Assembly: GCF_004137255.1 (NCBI RefSeq)
Contig: NZ_SDWT01000002.1
Location: 558,001-622,000, forward strand
Length of the DNA: 64,000 bases
Origin: Nocardioides oleivorans
GTDB taxonomy: Bacteria > Actinomycetota > Actinomycetes > Propionibacteriales > Nocardioidaceae
Reading direction: 5' to 3'
Shown: in pieces, positions 18,295 through 27,643 of the stretch
Layout: each line of letters starts with the position of its first letter
Numbering within the stretch: the stretch's first letter is position 1
Notes under the pieces: model-generated
What the model was told of the DNA's origin: nothing
Database searches by the model: none
Seen by the model: only the letters and a program-made list of their open reading frames with translations
Program-made: the position numbers and the translations under genes

Positions 18295-18989
18295 CCACGC
18301 CCACGGCGGTCGCGGTCGTGGTCCCGGCACGCAACGAGGAGGCGCTCCTCCCGGCGTGCCTGGACGCCATCGACGTCGCCGTCGAGGGCCTGCGGGCCGA
18401 GCACCCCCACGTGGAGGCCCGCGTCTTCGTGGCCCTCGACGCGTGCCGCGACGGGTCCGCCGCGGTCGTCGCCGGCAGGAGCGGCGTGACGGCTGTCGAG
18501 CTCTACGCCGGGTGCGTCGGGATCGCCCGCGCGGCGGCCGTCGATGCTGCCTCGGAGTGGGCCGCCGGCTCGTCGCACGGCAGCCTCTGGCTGGCCAACA
18601 CCGACGCCGACAGCGTCGTACCCCCACACTGGCTCACCACCCAGGTGCGGCTGGCCACAGCGGGCTTCGACCTCGTCGTGGGGACCGTCCGCCCGCTGCC
18701 CGCCGACCTCTCCCCGGACGCGCTCGCGGCGTGGCACGAGCGGCACAGCACGGCCGACGGCCACGAGCACGTGCACGGGGCGAACCTCGGCTTCACGACG
18801 GCCGCCTACGCCACCGTCGGGGGCTACGCGCCGCTCCGCGCCCACGAGGACGTCGAGATCGTGGCGGCGATGAAGGAGGCCGGGCTCGGGTGGATCGCCA
18901 CCGGCGCCATCCCCGTCACCACCTCGGGACGGGCCGTCAGCCGCGTCACCGACGGCTTCGCCACCTACCTCGAGGGCCTCGCGACCTGA
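18291..18989 (+). CDS. Glycosyltransferase family 2 protein
   Basis: A protein of 232 residues with the GT-A fold: VAVVVPARNEEALLPACLDA at the N-terminus, and a DxD-like nucleotide-sugar site in NTDADSVVP near residue 102. AHEDVEIV near residue 184 (ED motif) supplies the catalytic base. It has no membrane segments, so it acts in the cytoplasm. The start overlaps the fusion gene's stop (ATGA). It probably transfers a sugar within the pathway of the two preceding genes. Together the three genes would build or modify an amino-sugar-containing small molecule or glycolipid, but nothing shows the product. Confidence 0.87.
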   Translation: MTTPTAVAVVVPARNEEALLPACLDAIDVAVEGLRAEHPHVEARVFVALDACRDGSAAVVAGRSGVTAVELYAGCVGIARAAAVDAASEWAAGSSHGSLWLANTDADSVVPPHWLTTQVRLATAGFDLVVGTVRPLPADLSPDALAAWHERHSTADGHEHVHGANLGFTTAAYATVGGYAPLRAHEDVEIVAAMKEAGLGWIATGAIPVTTSGRAVSRVTDGFATYLEGLAT

Positions 18990-18999
18990 CGGATCCGTC

Positions 19000-19026
19000 G
19001 AGTCAGCCGAGTCAGCCGAGTCAGCC
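19000..19026. repeat. Three perfect tandem copies of a 9-bp unit at a convergent gene junction
   Basis: The unit GAGTCAGCC occurs at 19000-19008, 19009-19017 and 19018-19026. It lies between the glycosyltransferase stop (18989) and the flavin reductase, whose TGA falls inside the third copy. Copy number change would alter only the reductase 3' end or the spacer. No hairpin is formed. Confidence 0.8.
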
Positions 19027-19731
19027 GGTGGCCCCGAACTGCTCCACCCGGATCATCGAGGGCGACAGCCCACACTCCATGAGCAGCGCCTCCGCGAGTC
19101 CGGCGAAGCGCGACGACCCGCAGACGAAGGCGAGCTCGATCCCGTCGAGCAGCGGCGCGAGCTCCGCAGCGCTCGGCGGTCCGGCGGGGCGGGTGCCGGT
19201 CGCGTGCCGTGTGTAGGTGACGGTCGCGCCGAAGCGGCGGAGCTCGTCGTCGTACGGCGTCTCCTCGGGGCTGCGTCCCACGGCGAGGACCCGCAGGAGG
19301 TCGGGCGCACCCGCGTGCCGGGCGGCGCGACTCATCGCGATCGCCGGGACGACACCCGTGCCGCCGACCAGGCACAGGGCCGGCGTCCGCACGTCCCAGG
19401 TGAACCACCGACCGATGGGGCCGCGCATCTCCAGCACGTCGCCGACCTCGGCGACCTCGGCCAGGAACTCCGACACCTCGCCGCCCGGCAGCTTCTCGAC
19501 CAGCAGCTCCAGCAGCGGGTCGCTGTCGTCGGAGGCGACGGAGTAGGAGCGCTGTGCGGTGTAGTCGTCGGGCGCGCGCAGCCGGAGCAGGTAGTGCTGG
19601 CCGGGCCGGTGCCGCATCCGGTCGTCGACGTGCAGGCGCAGCCGGACGGTGGCTGGGGTCGGCAGCTCCTTGCTGATGATGCGGCCGGTGGTCCAGGCGG
19701 TGGCGGTCGGCGCGACGTCGTCGATGCTCAA
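19021..19731 (-). CDS. Ferredoxin-reductase-type FAD/NAD(P) oxidoreductase, partner of the molybdoprotein
   Basis: A protein of 236 residues. The FAD-binding beta barrel contains the RSYS motif (AQRSYSVASDD near residue 62), and the NAD(P) domain has CLVGGTGVVPAIAM near residue 121 and a VCGSS segment near residue 210. It lacks a plant-type ferredoxin domain, so electrons go to or come from a separate protein. It lies 12 bp downstream of a sulfite-oxidase-type gene on the same strand. The two genes very likely form a soluble NAD(P)H-linked molybdoenzyme system. Confidence 0.86.
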   Translation of the reverse strand: MSIDDVAPTATAWTTGRIISKELPTPATVRLRLHVDDRMRHRPGQHYLLRLRAPDDYTAQRSYSVASDDSDPLLELLVEKLPGGEVSEFLAEVAEVGDVLEMRGPIGRWFTWDVRTPALCLVGGTGVVPAIAMSRAARHAGAPDLLRVLAVGRSPEETPYDDELRRFGATVTYTRHATGTRPAGPPSAAELAPLLDGIELAFVCGSSRFAGLAEALLMECGLSPSMIRVEQFGATG

Positions 19732-19743
19732 CGCGGGCCCTCG

Positions 19744-20352
<609 letters not shown>

Positions 20353-20400
20353 GGGCTCATCCTCCCGTGCAGGACACGAACGGGCAAGGAGCCGCGGTCA

Positions 20401-20430
20401 CCCGGCGCCGCGTCATCACGCGACGCCGGG
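20401..20430 (-). terminator. Hairpin terminator after the DUF2383 gene
   Basis: CCCGGCG then CGCGT pairs with ACGCG then CGCCGGG across a four-base loop, with one mismatch between the two stem blocks. It sits 8 bp beyond the DUF2383 stop and separates that gene from the molybdoprotein gene. No U-run follows, as is usual in very G+C-rich actinobacteria. Confidence 0.6.
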
Positions 20431-20438
20431 CAGGACCG

Positions 20439-20882
20439 CTAGCTGGCGCTCTGGAGCGCCTTGACCTCTTCGTGGGCCGCGGCGACCGCAGCCTGCTGGC
20501 GGACGACGACCTCGCGGAAGCCCGCGCTGAGGTCCAGCTCCAGGGCGTCCTTGTACTCCGAGACCGCGTGCTCCTCGCCGGTGACGACCGCCTTGAGGAC
20601 GGCGCTGGCGTCATCGCCGGTCAGGGCGTCCTTGAGGGAGATCCAGCCGCGGTGCACGGCCGCGGCGACGCTGCCGCTCTCGTTCACGTCGTCGCCGTAC
20701 TCGTGGCCCATGTCCACGATCTCGCGCCAGAAACCTGCGCGCTGCTCGGAGAGCCGCCCCATGACCGTGGCCCATGCGGCGTGCTCACCGTCGCGGAGCT
20801 TCTCGGCAGCGTCGGCGTAGCCGCGCTCCCCGTCCTTTAGCGTCTCGACCAGTTCCTTGGCCGCCTTGGCGTCATCAGACAT
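20439..20882 (-). CDS. DUF2383 four-helix-bundle (ferritin-like) protein
   Basis: A protein of 147 residues starting at the inner ATG, which has a TAGGAGCG site 6 nt upstream. It is entirely helical. KELVETLKDGERGYADAAEKL at the N-terminus matches the DUF2383/PA2169-type ferritin-like bundle, and HRGWISLKDALTGDD lies near residue 75. Such proteins are often stress- or stationary-phase-induced; their chemistry is not settled. It lies alone between a hairpin terminator and the long spacer that leads to the CHAP gene. Confidence 0.82.
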   Translation of the reverse strand: MSDDAKAAKELVETLKDGERGYADAAEKLRDGEHAAWATVMGRLSEQRAGFWREIVDMGHEYGDDVNESGSVAAAVHRGWISLKDALTGDDASAVLKAVVTGEEHAVSEYKDALELDLSAGFREVVVRQQAAVAAAHEEVKALQSAS

Positions 20883-21041
20883 CTGCGCTCCTATGTTGAG
20901 TGTGTCCTCCCACCGTCGCCGACGCGGCACTGCTGCGGACCACCCGTGGGGATGCCCGGGCGGGCGCGCGGCCCGACCACGCGGCGATCCCGGCCTGACG
21001 GGTCCGTCCGCTCACCCCTGCGGGGGCACCCGCACCATGCG

Positions 21042-21063
21042 CACAACGTGTATCAATGTTGTG
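21042..21063. promoter_or_regulatory. Operator-like inverted repeat
   Basis: CACAAC and GTTGTG are perfect arms separated by ten bases, within a locally A+T-rich patch about 160 bp upstream of the DUF2383 start. The form suits a dimeric TetR/MarR/GntR-type regulator. Whether it serves the DUF2383 gene or the CHAP gene cannot be told. Confidence 0.4.
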
Positions 21064-21278
21064 GGAAAACCGCTGGCGCGTCCGGCCCGGTCTCGGGCTC
21101 ACGCAGTCCACAGGCCGGACGGGCCAGCGGCCCCCCAGCGCCGGCCGCCCTGTTCCGTCGCAGAAGCCGCGCGACATCCGTAACCCGCGCGTGCAGGTGA
21201 CGTTGAACTTGTTGCAGTGCCGGGAGCCGTCACGGTCCCCGCCGCCACCAGCGCGAGCGCGTGGAGGCACTGCCAGGT

Positions 21279-21309
21279 CGTCCGCCCTCCGCGGGGGCGA
21301 GGGCGGACG
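21279..21309. other. Perfect 11-bp hairpin in the CHAP leader region
   Basis: CGTCCGCCCTC pairs exactly with GAGGGCGGACG across a nine-base G-rich loop. It is 140 bp before the CHAP start and 397 bp from the DUF2383 start. It could be an RNA leader element, an attenuator or a terminator; there is no U-run. Confidence 0.45.
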
Positions 21310-21448
21310 ACGCGGCCTCGTGCGTGCCCGGGCTCCTCACCGGTCCGGCCCGTGGATTGTCGACCATGCGGCATTCCCACCCGAATTACACATTTGTTCT
21401 TCTCCCAACGGCGTGGCGGGCTTGACTAACTGCTCATAAGGTCTCCTC

Positions 21449-23137
21449 GTGCACCATCAGTCGCAGCAGTCACACCCGTCACATCGCACCCGGGGCGGTG
21501 CCCCGGCGCGCCTCGTCGTCGCGGTCGGACGGGTGCGCCGCATCGCTGGACTCCTGGTCGGCACCCTCGCCCTCGTCGTGACGGTCCTCCCGAGCACCGC
21601 GGGCACCCAGTCGGTGGCGTCGACGTACCTCTGCTCGAGCTACAGCGGGTGCCAGGCGGCGGGCTACGGCAGCGGCGGCTACCGCCAGGCCAACGGGACC
21701 CAGTACTGGAAGATGTTCGCCGGGCACAACTGCACCAACTACATCGCCTACCGGCTCATCCAGAACGGCATGCCCGACAAGCGGCCGTGGTCGGGCGACG
21801 GCGACGCCAAGAACTGGGGCGTCGCGATGGCCTCGATCACCGACCAGACGCCGCGGGTCGGCGCCATCGCCTGGTACCGGGCCGGGGTGTCCCCCGCGGG
21901 CTCGTCCGGGCACGTCGCCTACGTCGAGCAGGTCATCTCCCCCACCGAGATCATCGTCTCGGAGGACTACTGGGGCGGCGACTTCCACTGGCGCCGCGCC
22001 ACGGCCGGCTCGGGCTGGCCAAGCGGCTTCATCCACTTCAACGACCAGGTGGTCGAGCCGACCACCGCACCGACCATCGCCGGCACGCCCATGGTCGGCG
22101 CGCCCCTGGAGGTGGTGCCCGGAGCCTGGACGCCCGCGCCCACCGCCGTGACGTACCAGTGGTCCGCCGACGGGACCGCGATCTCCGGCGCCACCGCCGC
22201 CACCTACGTGCCGACGCCCGACGTCAAGGGCAAGACGCTCACCGCGGCGGTGACCGCCCAGCTGAGCGGCTACGCACCCGGAGCAGCGACCCTGACGACC
22301 GCACCGGTAGCGCCCGGGACGTTCCAGCCCACCGCGCTCCCGGCGATCCAGGGCACCCCCGAGGTCGGCCAGACCCTGAGCCTCACCGCCGCTTCGTGGT
22401 CGCCCCAGCCCGCCAAGGCCACGACGCAGTGGTACGCCGACGGCAAGGCGCTGCCCGGCGCGACCGGGTCGTCCTTCGTGCTCGGGCGCGACCAGGTCGG
22501 TGCCCGCATCAGTGCCCGCGTCACCGGGAGCTCGAAGGGCTACCGCAAGGCCAGGACGACCGCACCGGACACCGAGCCGGTCCTCGCCAAGCCCGTCACG
22601 CTCACCAGCCCCAGCACCGTGTCGGGGCGGGCCGAGGTCGGCAAGGTCCTCACGGTGAAGGCCGGTTCCGCCCGCCCCAGCGGCGCGACGGTCTCCTACT
22701 CCTGGCTCCGCGACGGCAAGCCGATCGGCAAGGCCACCAACCCGCGCTACACGCTGCGCACCAAGGACCTCGGGCGCGCGATCTCCGTGCAGGTCACCTC
22801 GAGCCACCGCAACTTCCGCGCCACCACCGAGACGATCGCTGCGAAGGCGCCGGTCACCACAGTCGCGGAGGTGCGGGTCCGGGCCCAGGCCTCGAGGAAG
22901 CGCGTCACCGTCGACCTCCGCGTGAAGGCGCCCGGCGCGCCGGCACCGGACGGCGCCGTCACGGTGCGGATCGGCGGACAGACCGTGACCGGGCAGCTCA
23001 CCCGGGGCCGCGAGCGCCTCGTCGTGCGCGGGCTCGCGCCGGGGCGCTACCGGGTGCTGGTGACGTACGCCGGGACCCCGCTGGTGCAGCCGGCGAAGGC
23101 CCGGGCGACGATCCTGGTCGCCCGCGGCCGCGGCTGA
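21449..23137 (+). CDS. Secreted CHAP-domain peptidoglycan hydrolase with Ig-like repeats
   Basis: A protein of 562 residues. A long signal peptide has its hydrophobic core at about 31-50. The CHAP amidase/endopeptidase domain spans about 60-195, with catalytic Cys95 in GHNCTNYIAY and His155 in SGHVAYVEQV. After it come three similar 80-residue modules, each beginning with a PxIxGTPxVGxxL-like strand and containing YQWxxDGxxIxGAT-like patterns, then a last Ig-like domain. It should be exported and cut wall peptide bridges. GTG is the start, with AAGG 8 nt upstream. It is a single gene behind a long spacer with regulatory-looking elements. Confidence 0.88.
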   Translation: MHHQSQQSHPSHRTRGGAPARLVVAVGRVRRIAGLLVGTLALVVTVLPSTAGTQSVASTYLCSSYSGCQAAGYGSGGYRQANGTQYWKMFAGHNCTNYIAYRLIQNGMPDKRPWSGDGDAKNWGVAMASITDQTPRVGAIAWYRAGVSPAGSSGHVAYVEQVISPTEIIVSEDYWGGDFHWRRATAGSGWPSGFIHFNDQVVEPTTAPTIAGTPMVGAPLEVVPGAWTPAPTAVTYQWSADGTAISGATAATYVPTPDVKGKTLTAAVTAQLSGYAPGAATLTTAPVAPGTFQPTALPAIQGTPEVGQTLSLTAASWSPQPAKATTQWYADGKALPGATGSSFVLGRDQVGARISARVTGSSKGYRKARTTAPDTEPVLAKPVTLTSPSTVSGRAEVGKVLTVKAGSARPSGATVSYSWLRDGKPIGKATNPRYTLRTKDLGRAISVQVTSSHRNFRATTETIAAKAPVTTVAEVRVRAQASRKRVTVDLRVKAPGAPAPDGAVTVRIGGQTVTGQLTRGRERLVVRGLAPGRYRVLVTYAGTPLVQPAKARATILVARGRG

Positions 23138-23174
23138 CCGGAACAAGCCACCGGCCCGGACCGTTGAGCCCGGC

Positions 23175-23954
23175 ATGACGGACCTCCTCGCACGCACCAT
23201 CGCCGGACTGCGCACCAACCACGACGAGCTCGCCACCCTCGTGGCCGAGCTGTCCGAGGACCAGCTGGCCGGGCCCAGCGGAGCCTCCGAGTGGACGGTG
23301 GCCCAGGTGCTGTCGCACCTGGGAAGCGGCTCGGAGATCATGCACGGGCAGCTCGCGGCCGCGATCGCCGGCGAGCCGAACGGCGTCGACAACCAGACCG
23401 TGTGGGCGCGGTGGGACGCCGCGTCACCCGCCGACCAGGCCGCCGGCTTCCTCGAGCACGACGACCGCCTGGTGCGGGCGCTGGAGGGCCTCGACGCCGA
23501 GCAGCGGCGTGACCTGCGGGTCGACCTGGGCTTCCTTCCCGAGCCGGCGACCCTCTCGACGATGACGGGCATGCGGCTCAACGAGGTGGCCCAGCACGCC
23601 TGGGACGTCGCCGTCGCCGTCGACGCGGCCGCGGGGCTGGAGCAGTCGTCCGCGCCGGTGCTCGTCGAGCACTTCACGGGCGACCTCGCCTTCCTCCTCG
23701 GCTTCACCGCGAAGCCCGACGCGGCGCCCGCGCCGGCCCGGGTCGCCGCGGGCGACGTGGTGCTCACCATCGAGGACGGCAGCGTCGGGCTCAGCGACAC
23801 CGTCGGCGACACGACGGCCACCTTCGAGGGACCGACCGAGGCGCTCGTGCGGCTGCTCGCCGGGCGCCTCAAGCCCGAGTTCACCCCCGCCGGGACCACG
23901 GTGACCGGCAACGTCTCCCTCGACGACCTCCGCCGGGTGTTCCCGGGCTACTGA
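23175..23954 (+). CDS. Mycothiol-dependent maleylpyruvate-isomerase-type (DinB-like) protein
   Basis: A protein of 259 residues. The N-terminal DinB-like four-helix domain has metal-ligand positions in SEWTVAQVLSHLGSGSEIM near residue 40 and in NEVAQHAWDVAVAVD near residue 136. A C-terminal alpha/beta domain (about 175-259) resembles the SCP2-like part of mycothiol-dependent maleylpyruvate isomerases. Relatives act as thiol-dependent isomerases or transferases using mycothiol. It has no aromatic-degradation neighbours, so true maleylpyruvate isomerase activity is doubtful. It lies 37 bp after the CHAP gene and converges on the haemoglobin gene. Confidence 0.8.
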   Translation: MTDLLARTIAGLRTNHDELATLVAELSEDQLAGPSGASEWTVAQVLSHLGSGSEIMHGQLAAAIAGEPNGVDNQTVWARWDAASPADQAAGFLEHDDRLVRALEGLDAEQRRDLRVDLGFLPEPATLSTMTGMRLNEVAQHAWDVAVAVDAAAGLEQSSAPVLVEHFTGDLAFLLGFTAKPDAAPAPARVAAGDVVLTIEDGSVGLSDTVGDTTATFEGPTEALVRLLAGRLKPEFTPAGTTVTGNVSLDDLRRVFPGY

Positions 23955-23968
23955 CGCCCGGGCGGGCC

Positions 23969-24448
23969 TCAGCCCTGGTAGGGCGGTGCCACGCCCCAGC
24001 CCCACCGGGGCGTGGGTGCCTGCTCGACAGGACTGGCTCCCGGCTGCGAGTTCTCCATCGCCAGCCGGGTGCCCCACTCGAGGTAGCCGATGATCGCGGC
24101 GCGGAACTCGGGATCGGCGGGCAGCTCGGCGTCGTCCGCGGCCAGGCTCATGGTCGAGGCGAACCGGTGCCGCTGGGCGGGTGTGATGGCGAGCCCGAGG
24201 TGGTGGCGCAGCATGGACTCGTAGCCGCCGTGCTGCTCGGTGTACGTCGCCGGTCCGCCGAGCACCTCCGACCACCAGTCGGCGACGTGCGCGCGGTGGT
24301 GCTGCGAGACGCCGCCGGGGAAGAAGTGCGACAACGCCTCGTCGGCCTCGACGCGGTCGTAGAAGGCGTCGATCATCCGGCGCAGGGCAGCGTCGCCTCC
24401 TGCCCACTCGTGGAGGGTGGGCAGTCCCGGTTCGTCGACGCCGGCCAC
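23969..24448 (-). CDS. glbO: Group II truncated haemoglobin (HbO type)
   Basis: A protein of 159 residues. The haem pocket is recognisable: DAFYDRVEADEALSHFFPGG near residue 26, the B/CD region with Tyr, the proximal His in SMLRHHLGLAI near residue 79, and Trp at the G8 position in YLEWGTRLAM. Group II truncated haemoglobins bind oxygen and protect respiration from NO or peroxide. It has a GTG start 3 bp after the stop of the glycine-rich membrane protein, so the two are probably co-transcribed. The proline/tryptophan-rich C-terminal tail (PTPRWGWGVAPPYQG) is typical of actinobacterial HbO. Confidence 0.9.
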   Translation of the reverse strand: MAGVDEPGLPTLHEWAGGDAALRRMIDAFYDRVEADEALSHFFPGGVSQHHRAHVADWWSEVLGGPATYTEQHGGYESMLRHHLGLAITPAQRHRFASTMSLAADDAELPADPEFRAAIIGYLEWGTRLAMENSQPGASPVEQAPTPRWGWGVAPPYQG

Positions 24449-24451
24449 GGG

Positions 24452-25312
24452 TCAGAAGCCCCCGAAGTCCCCGCCGCCACCGAAGTCGCCGAAGCCGCCA
24501 CCGCCGTCGAAGCCGCCACCGCCGTCGTAGCCGCCGGAGTCACCGCCGCCGTCGTACCCGCCGCCGTCACCGCCGTCGCCGCCGCCGTCACCCGAGTCCC
24601 CGGAGCCGCCGTCACCGCCGCCGTCACCGCCGCCGTCACCGCCGCCGTCACTGCCGAAGCCGCCGAACATCATCCCGCCCATGAACATCCAGCTCATCGG
24701 GCCGAAGGCGCCGTAGTAGCCCGCGGCGTAGGGCTCGTAGGCCCGCCCGCCCTGCCAGTAGGGAACCCGCTGCGCGCCGACCATCACCTTGCGGATGTCG
24801 GGCTCGGCGCCGGCGTTCACCCGCTCGGCGTCGAGCGCGCAGGCGGGGACGTCGCGCTCGACGCCGTCGGGCGGCGTCCACAGGACGTCCGTGACCGCAG
24901 GGCCGTGGCGCGGGTCGAAGAAGCACGGCGGCCGGCGGGTCGGCAGGGCGTCGCCCGCCACCCGCGCCCGCACGCAGGCGACGGCGTACCGGCCGTCCTC
25001 GACGATCTCGGTGATGTGCCGGATGTCGTCGGGCTGCTTGATCGCGTCGCTGGCGACCTTGGCCGACTCGTAGGCGTCGAGCGCGCGCTGGTAGTCGGCG
25101 TTGGCGCTCGCGTCGAGGTCGGTGCCGAGCATCTCGCCGTCGAGGCGCTGGAGGTCCTCGCCGAAGGCCGTGATGTCCTCGAAGGCGAGCTTGCGGACCG
25201 GGTCCAGCTCCTCCTCGCGCTCACGCAGCTGCGCGGCCTGGTTGCGACGCTGCGCGGTGACGGCGATGGCGCCCAGGGCCGCCAGGACGAGGACCAGCAG
25301 GAGGAATCCCAT
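24452..25312 (-). CDS. Membrane-anchored protein with a long Gly/Asp-rich tail
   Basis: A protein of 286 residues. One N-terminal membrane segment (FLLLVLVLAALGAIAV) is followed by a predicted coiled/helical domain (residues about 25-170) with a CxxxRxxxxxxxxPTRRPPCFFDP segment. The final 75 residues are almost only Gly, Asp, Ser, Tyr and Phe, encoded by repeated GGC-GGT-GAC-like codons. The family is known to me only as uncharacterised actinobacterial proteins. The tail looks disordered and probably lies in the cytoplasm or wall depending on orientation. The downstream gene, 3 bp away, is the truncated haemoglobin. The tail DNA is a low-complexity repeat prone to length variation. Confidence 0.7.
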   Translation of the reverse strand: MGFLLLVLVLAALGAIAVTAQRRNQAAQLREREEELDPVRKLAFEDITAFGEDLQRLDGEMLGTDLDASANADYQRALDAYESAKVASDAIKQPDDIRHITEIVEDGRYAVACVRARVAGDALPTRRPPCFFDPRHGPAVTDVLWTPPDGVERDVPACALDAERVNAGAEPDIRKVMVGAQRVPYWQGGRAYEPYAAGYYGAFGPMSWMFMGGMMFGGFGSDGGGDGGGDGGGDGGSGDSGDGGGDGGDGGGYDGGGDSGGYDGGGGFDGGGGFGDFGGGGDFGGF

Positions 25313-25356
25313 CTCCTGAGCCTACGTGGCCCTCGTCTGCGGCGACCCGGCCTGCG

Positions 25357-27534
25357 TCACAGGATGTAGAGCATCTCCTGGTAGGTCGGCAGCGGCCAGA
25401 GGTCGTCGGCGACCAGGGTCTCGAGCGTGTCGGCCGCCGAGCGGACCGCCGCCATCGCCGGGAGCACCGAGTCACGGGAGAAGGTCGCCGCCTCGAGCGG
25501 GTCCGCCGGGTGCTCGTGGCCGATCGCGGCAGCCAGGTCGGCCAGTCCGGCGCGGAGGGCGGCGACGTGCGTGCTCACCGTCTCGAGGTCGGTCCTGTCC
25601 GGGTCGAGGCCGGCACCCGTGAGCGCGACGACGTTCTGGGCGAGCTCGGTCTGGTAGCGCAGGGCCGCCGGCAGGATCGTGGTCGCGCCGATCTCGAGGG
25701 TCAGGTTGGCCTCGACCGCGATCGCCAGGACGTACTGCTCGACGCCGACCTCGAAGCGGCTGTGCGCCTCGTGCTCGGTGAAGACGCCGTAGGTCGAGAA
25801 CAGCTCGACGGCCTCGGGCGAGATCAGCTCGGGGAGCGCGTCGACCGTGGTGCGGAGGTTCTTCAGGCCCCGCTGCTCGGCCTCGATCGGCCACTCGTCG
25901 GAGTAGCCGTTGCCGTTGAAGATGACCGCACCGTGGTCGGCCACGATCTGCGCGAGCAGGGTCTGGACGGCCTCGTTGAAGTCCGTGCCGGCGGCGACCG
26001 CCGTCTCGAGCGCGGTGGCGCAGTGGTCGAGCGCCTCGGCCATGATCGTGTTGATGATGACCATCGGGGCGGCGACGGTCTGGTTGGAGCCCGGTGCGCG
26101 GAACTCGAAGCGGTTGCCCGTGAAGGCGAACGGCGAGGTGCGGTTGCGGTCGCCCGGGTCCTTGGTGAGGTTGGGCAGCGTGTCCACGCCGATGGTCAGC
26201 GTGCCCTTCTCCTTCGAGCGGGTGGCGCCGCCCTTGGCGATCTGGTCGAAGACGTCGGCGAGCTGGTCGCCGAGGAAGATCGAGATGATCGCCGGCGGGG
26301 CCTCGTTGGCGCCGAGGCGGTGGTCGTTGGAGGCCGACGCGACCGACACGCGCAGCAGGCCGCCGTACTTGTGCACCGCGCGGATCACCGCGGCGCAGAA
26401 GACGAGGAACTGCGCGTTGTCGTGCGGGGTGTCGCCCGGCACGAGGAGGCTGCCGAGCTCGGAGTTGCCGACCGAGAAGTTCACGTGCTTGCCGGAGCCG
26501 TTGACGCCCTCGAAGGGCTTCTCGTGGAACAGGCACTCCATGCCGTGCTTCTTGGCGACGGCCTTGAAGGTGGTCATCAGCAGCTGCTGGTGGTCGGAGG
26601 CCTCGTTGGCGCGCTCGAACATCGGCGCGACCTCGAACTGGCCGGGCGCGACCTCGTTGTGCCGGGTCTTCGCCGGGATGCCGAGCTTGAAGAGCTCCCG
26701 CTCGGTGTCCATCATGAAGCCGAGCACGCGCTCGGGGATGGCGCCGAAGTAGTGGTCGTCGAACTCCTGGCCCTTGGGCGGCTTCGCGCCGAAGAGCGTG
26801 CGACCGGCGTTGAGCAGGTCGGGCCGGGCGAGGAAGAAGTGGCTGTCGACCAGGAAGTACTCCTGCTCGGGGCCGCAGTAGGCCACCACGTTCTCCGGGT
26901 CCTCGTGGCCGAAGAGGGTGAGCACCCGCTTGGCGTGCACGGCCATCGCCTGCTGCGAGCGGAGCACCGGCGTCTTGTGGTCGAGCGCCTCCCCCGTCAT
27001 CGAGATGAAGATGGTGGGGATGCAGAGCGTGTTGCCGTTGGGGTTCTCGAGGATGTAGGCCGGGCTCATCACGTCCCAGCCGGTGTAGCCGCGCGCCTCG
27101 AAGGTGTTGCGGAGGCCGCCGTTGGGGAACGACGACGCGTCGGGCTCGCCCTGGACGAGCGTCCTGCCGGAGAACGACGCGAGGGCGGTGCCGTCACCGA
27201 CCGGGTCGAGGAAGCTGTCGTGCTTCTCCGCGGTCAGGCCGGTCAGCGGGTAGAAGACGTGCGCGTAGTGCGTGGCACCCTTCTCCAGCGCCCAGTCCTT
27301 CATCGCCGAGGCGATGGCGTCGGCGACCGCGGGGTCGAGGGGCGTCGACTTCTCGATGGTCGAGAGGACCGACTTGTAGACCGTCTTGGGCAGCCGCTTC
27401 TGCATCACGGTCAGGCTGAAGACGTTCTTGCCGAAGACCTCACCGGGCTCCTCGCCCGGGTCGAACGTGATCGGCGGCGGCTCGAAGGCCTCCACGGCAG
27501 TGATGGCAGACAGACGTACGGGGTTGGCGCTCAC
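25357..27534 (-). CDS. Type III glutamine synthetase
   Basis: A protein of 725 residues, the large GSIII size class rather than the 450-residue GlnA type. Conserved blocks include the catalytic Glu-containing [12 protein letters not shown] near residue 230, [16 protein letters not shown] near residue 310, [10 protein letters not shown] near residue 360 and [14 protein letters not shown] near residue 430. It makes glutamine from glutamate, ammonia and ATP as a dodecamer. The GTG start at 27534 has a GAGGAG site 6 nt upstream; longer frames run into the jetC spacer. No adenylyltransferase or PII gene is near. It lies where a JetD nuclease gene would be expected. Confidence 0.93.
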   Translation of the reverse strand: MSANPVRLSAITAVEAFEPPPITFDPGEEPGEVFGKNVFSLTVMQKRLPKTVYKSVLSTIEKSTPLDPAVADAIASAMKDWALEKGATHYAHVFYPLTGLTAEKHDSFLDPVGDGTALASFSGRTLVQGEPDASSFPNGGLRNTFEARGYTGWDVMSPAYILENPNGNTLCIPTIFISMTGEALDHKTPVLRSQQAMAVHAKRVLTLFGHEDPENVVAYCGPEQEYFLVDSHFFLARPDLLNAGRTLFGAKPPKGQEFDDHYFGAIPERVLGFMMDTERELFKLGIPAKTRHNEVAPGQFEVAPMFERANEASDHQQLLMTTFKAVAKKHGMECLFHEKPFEGVNGSGKHVNFSVGNSELGSLLVPGDTPHDNAQFLVFCAAVIRAVHKYGGLLRVSVASASNDHRLGANEAPPAIISIFLGDQLADVFDQIAKGGATRSKEKGTLTIGVDTLPNLTKDPGDRNRTSPFAFTGNRFEFRAPGSNQTVAAPMVIINTIMAEALDHCATALETAVAAGTDFNEAVQTLLAQIVADHGAVIFNGNGYSDEWPIEAEQRGLKNLRTTVDALPELISPEAVELFSTYGVFTEHEAHSRFEVGVEQYVLAIAVEANLTLEIGATTILPAALRYQTELAQNVVALTGAGLDPDRTDLETVSTHVAALRAGLADLAAAIGHEHPADPLEAATFSRDSVLPAMAAVRSAADTLETLVADDLWPLPTYQEMLYIL

Positions 27535-27643
27535 CCAGGCTCCTCGGGACGTGGCCACCCTCCGTGGCACTCCTGCGCAACCTAGGCCCGTCTCATGTCG
27601 GCGATGTTTCGCGGCCGTGACGGGCCCCGACGTGTGACGCACC

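Larger units (their letters stand above)
20883..21448. other. 566-bp non-coding spacer upstream of the secreted CHAP protein
   Basis: No convincing gene is found on either strand. The right part is visibly richer in A+T (around 21380-21440) than the rest of the window and probably holds the CHAP promoter; a TTGACT is seen near 21422 but no well-spaced -10. The spacer contains an operator-like palindrome (21042-21063) and an 11-bp perfect hairpin (21279-21309). I looked for the conserved blocks of a c-di-AMP (ydaO) riboswitch, often found before actinobacterial wall hydrolases, and did not find them. Confidence 0.6.

Noticed and set aside
20883..21448. c-di-AMP (ydaO) riboswitch before the CHAP gene
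   Set aside because: The conserved sequence blocks of that class could not be found in the spacer.
24167..25369. Plus-strand frame of about 400 residues with VTAAVTAAV repeats
   Set aside because: Antisense of the glycine-rich tail and haemoglobin genes; low complexity only.
27535..27643. A short jetD remnant downstream of jetC
   Set aside because: The 109-bp interval and overlapping small frames show no DUF3322/DUF2220-like sequence.
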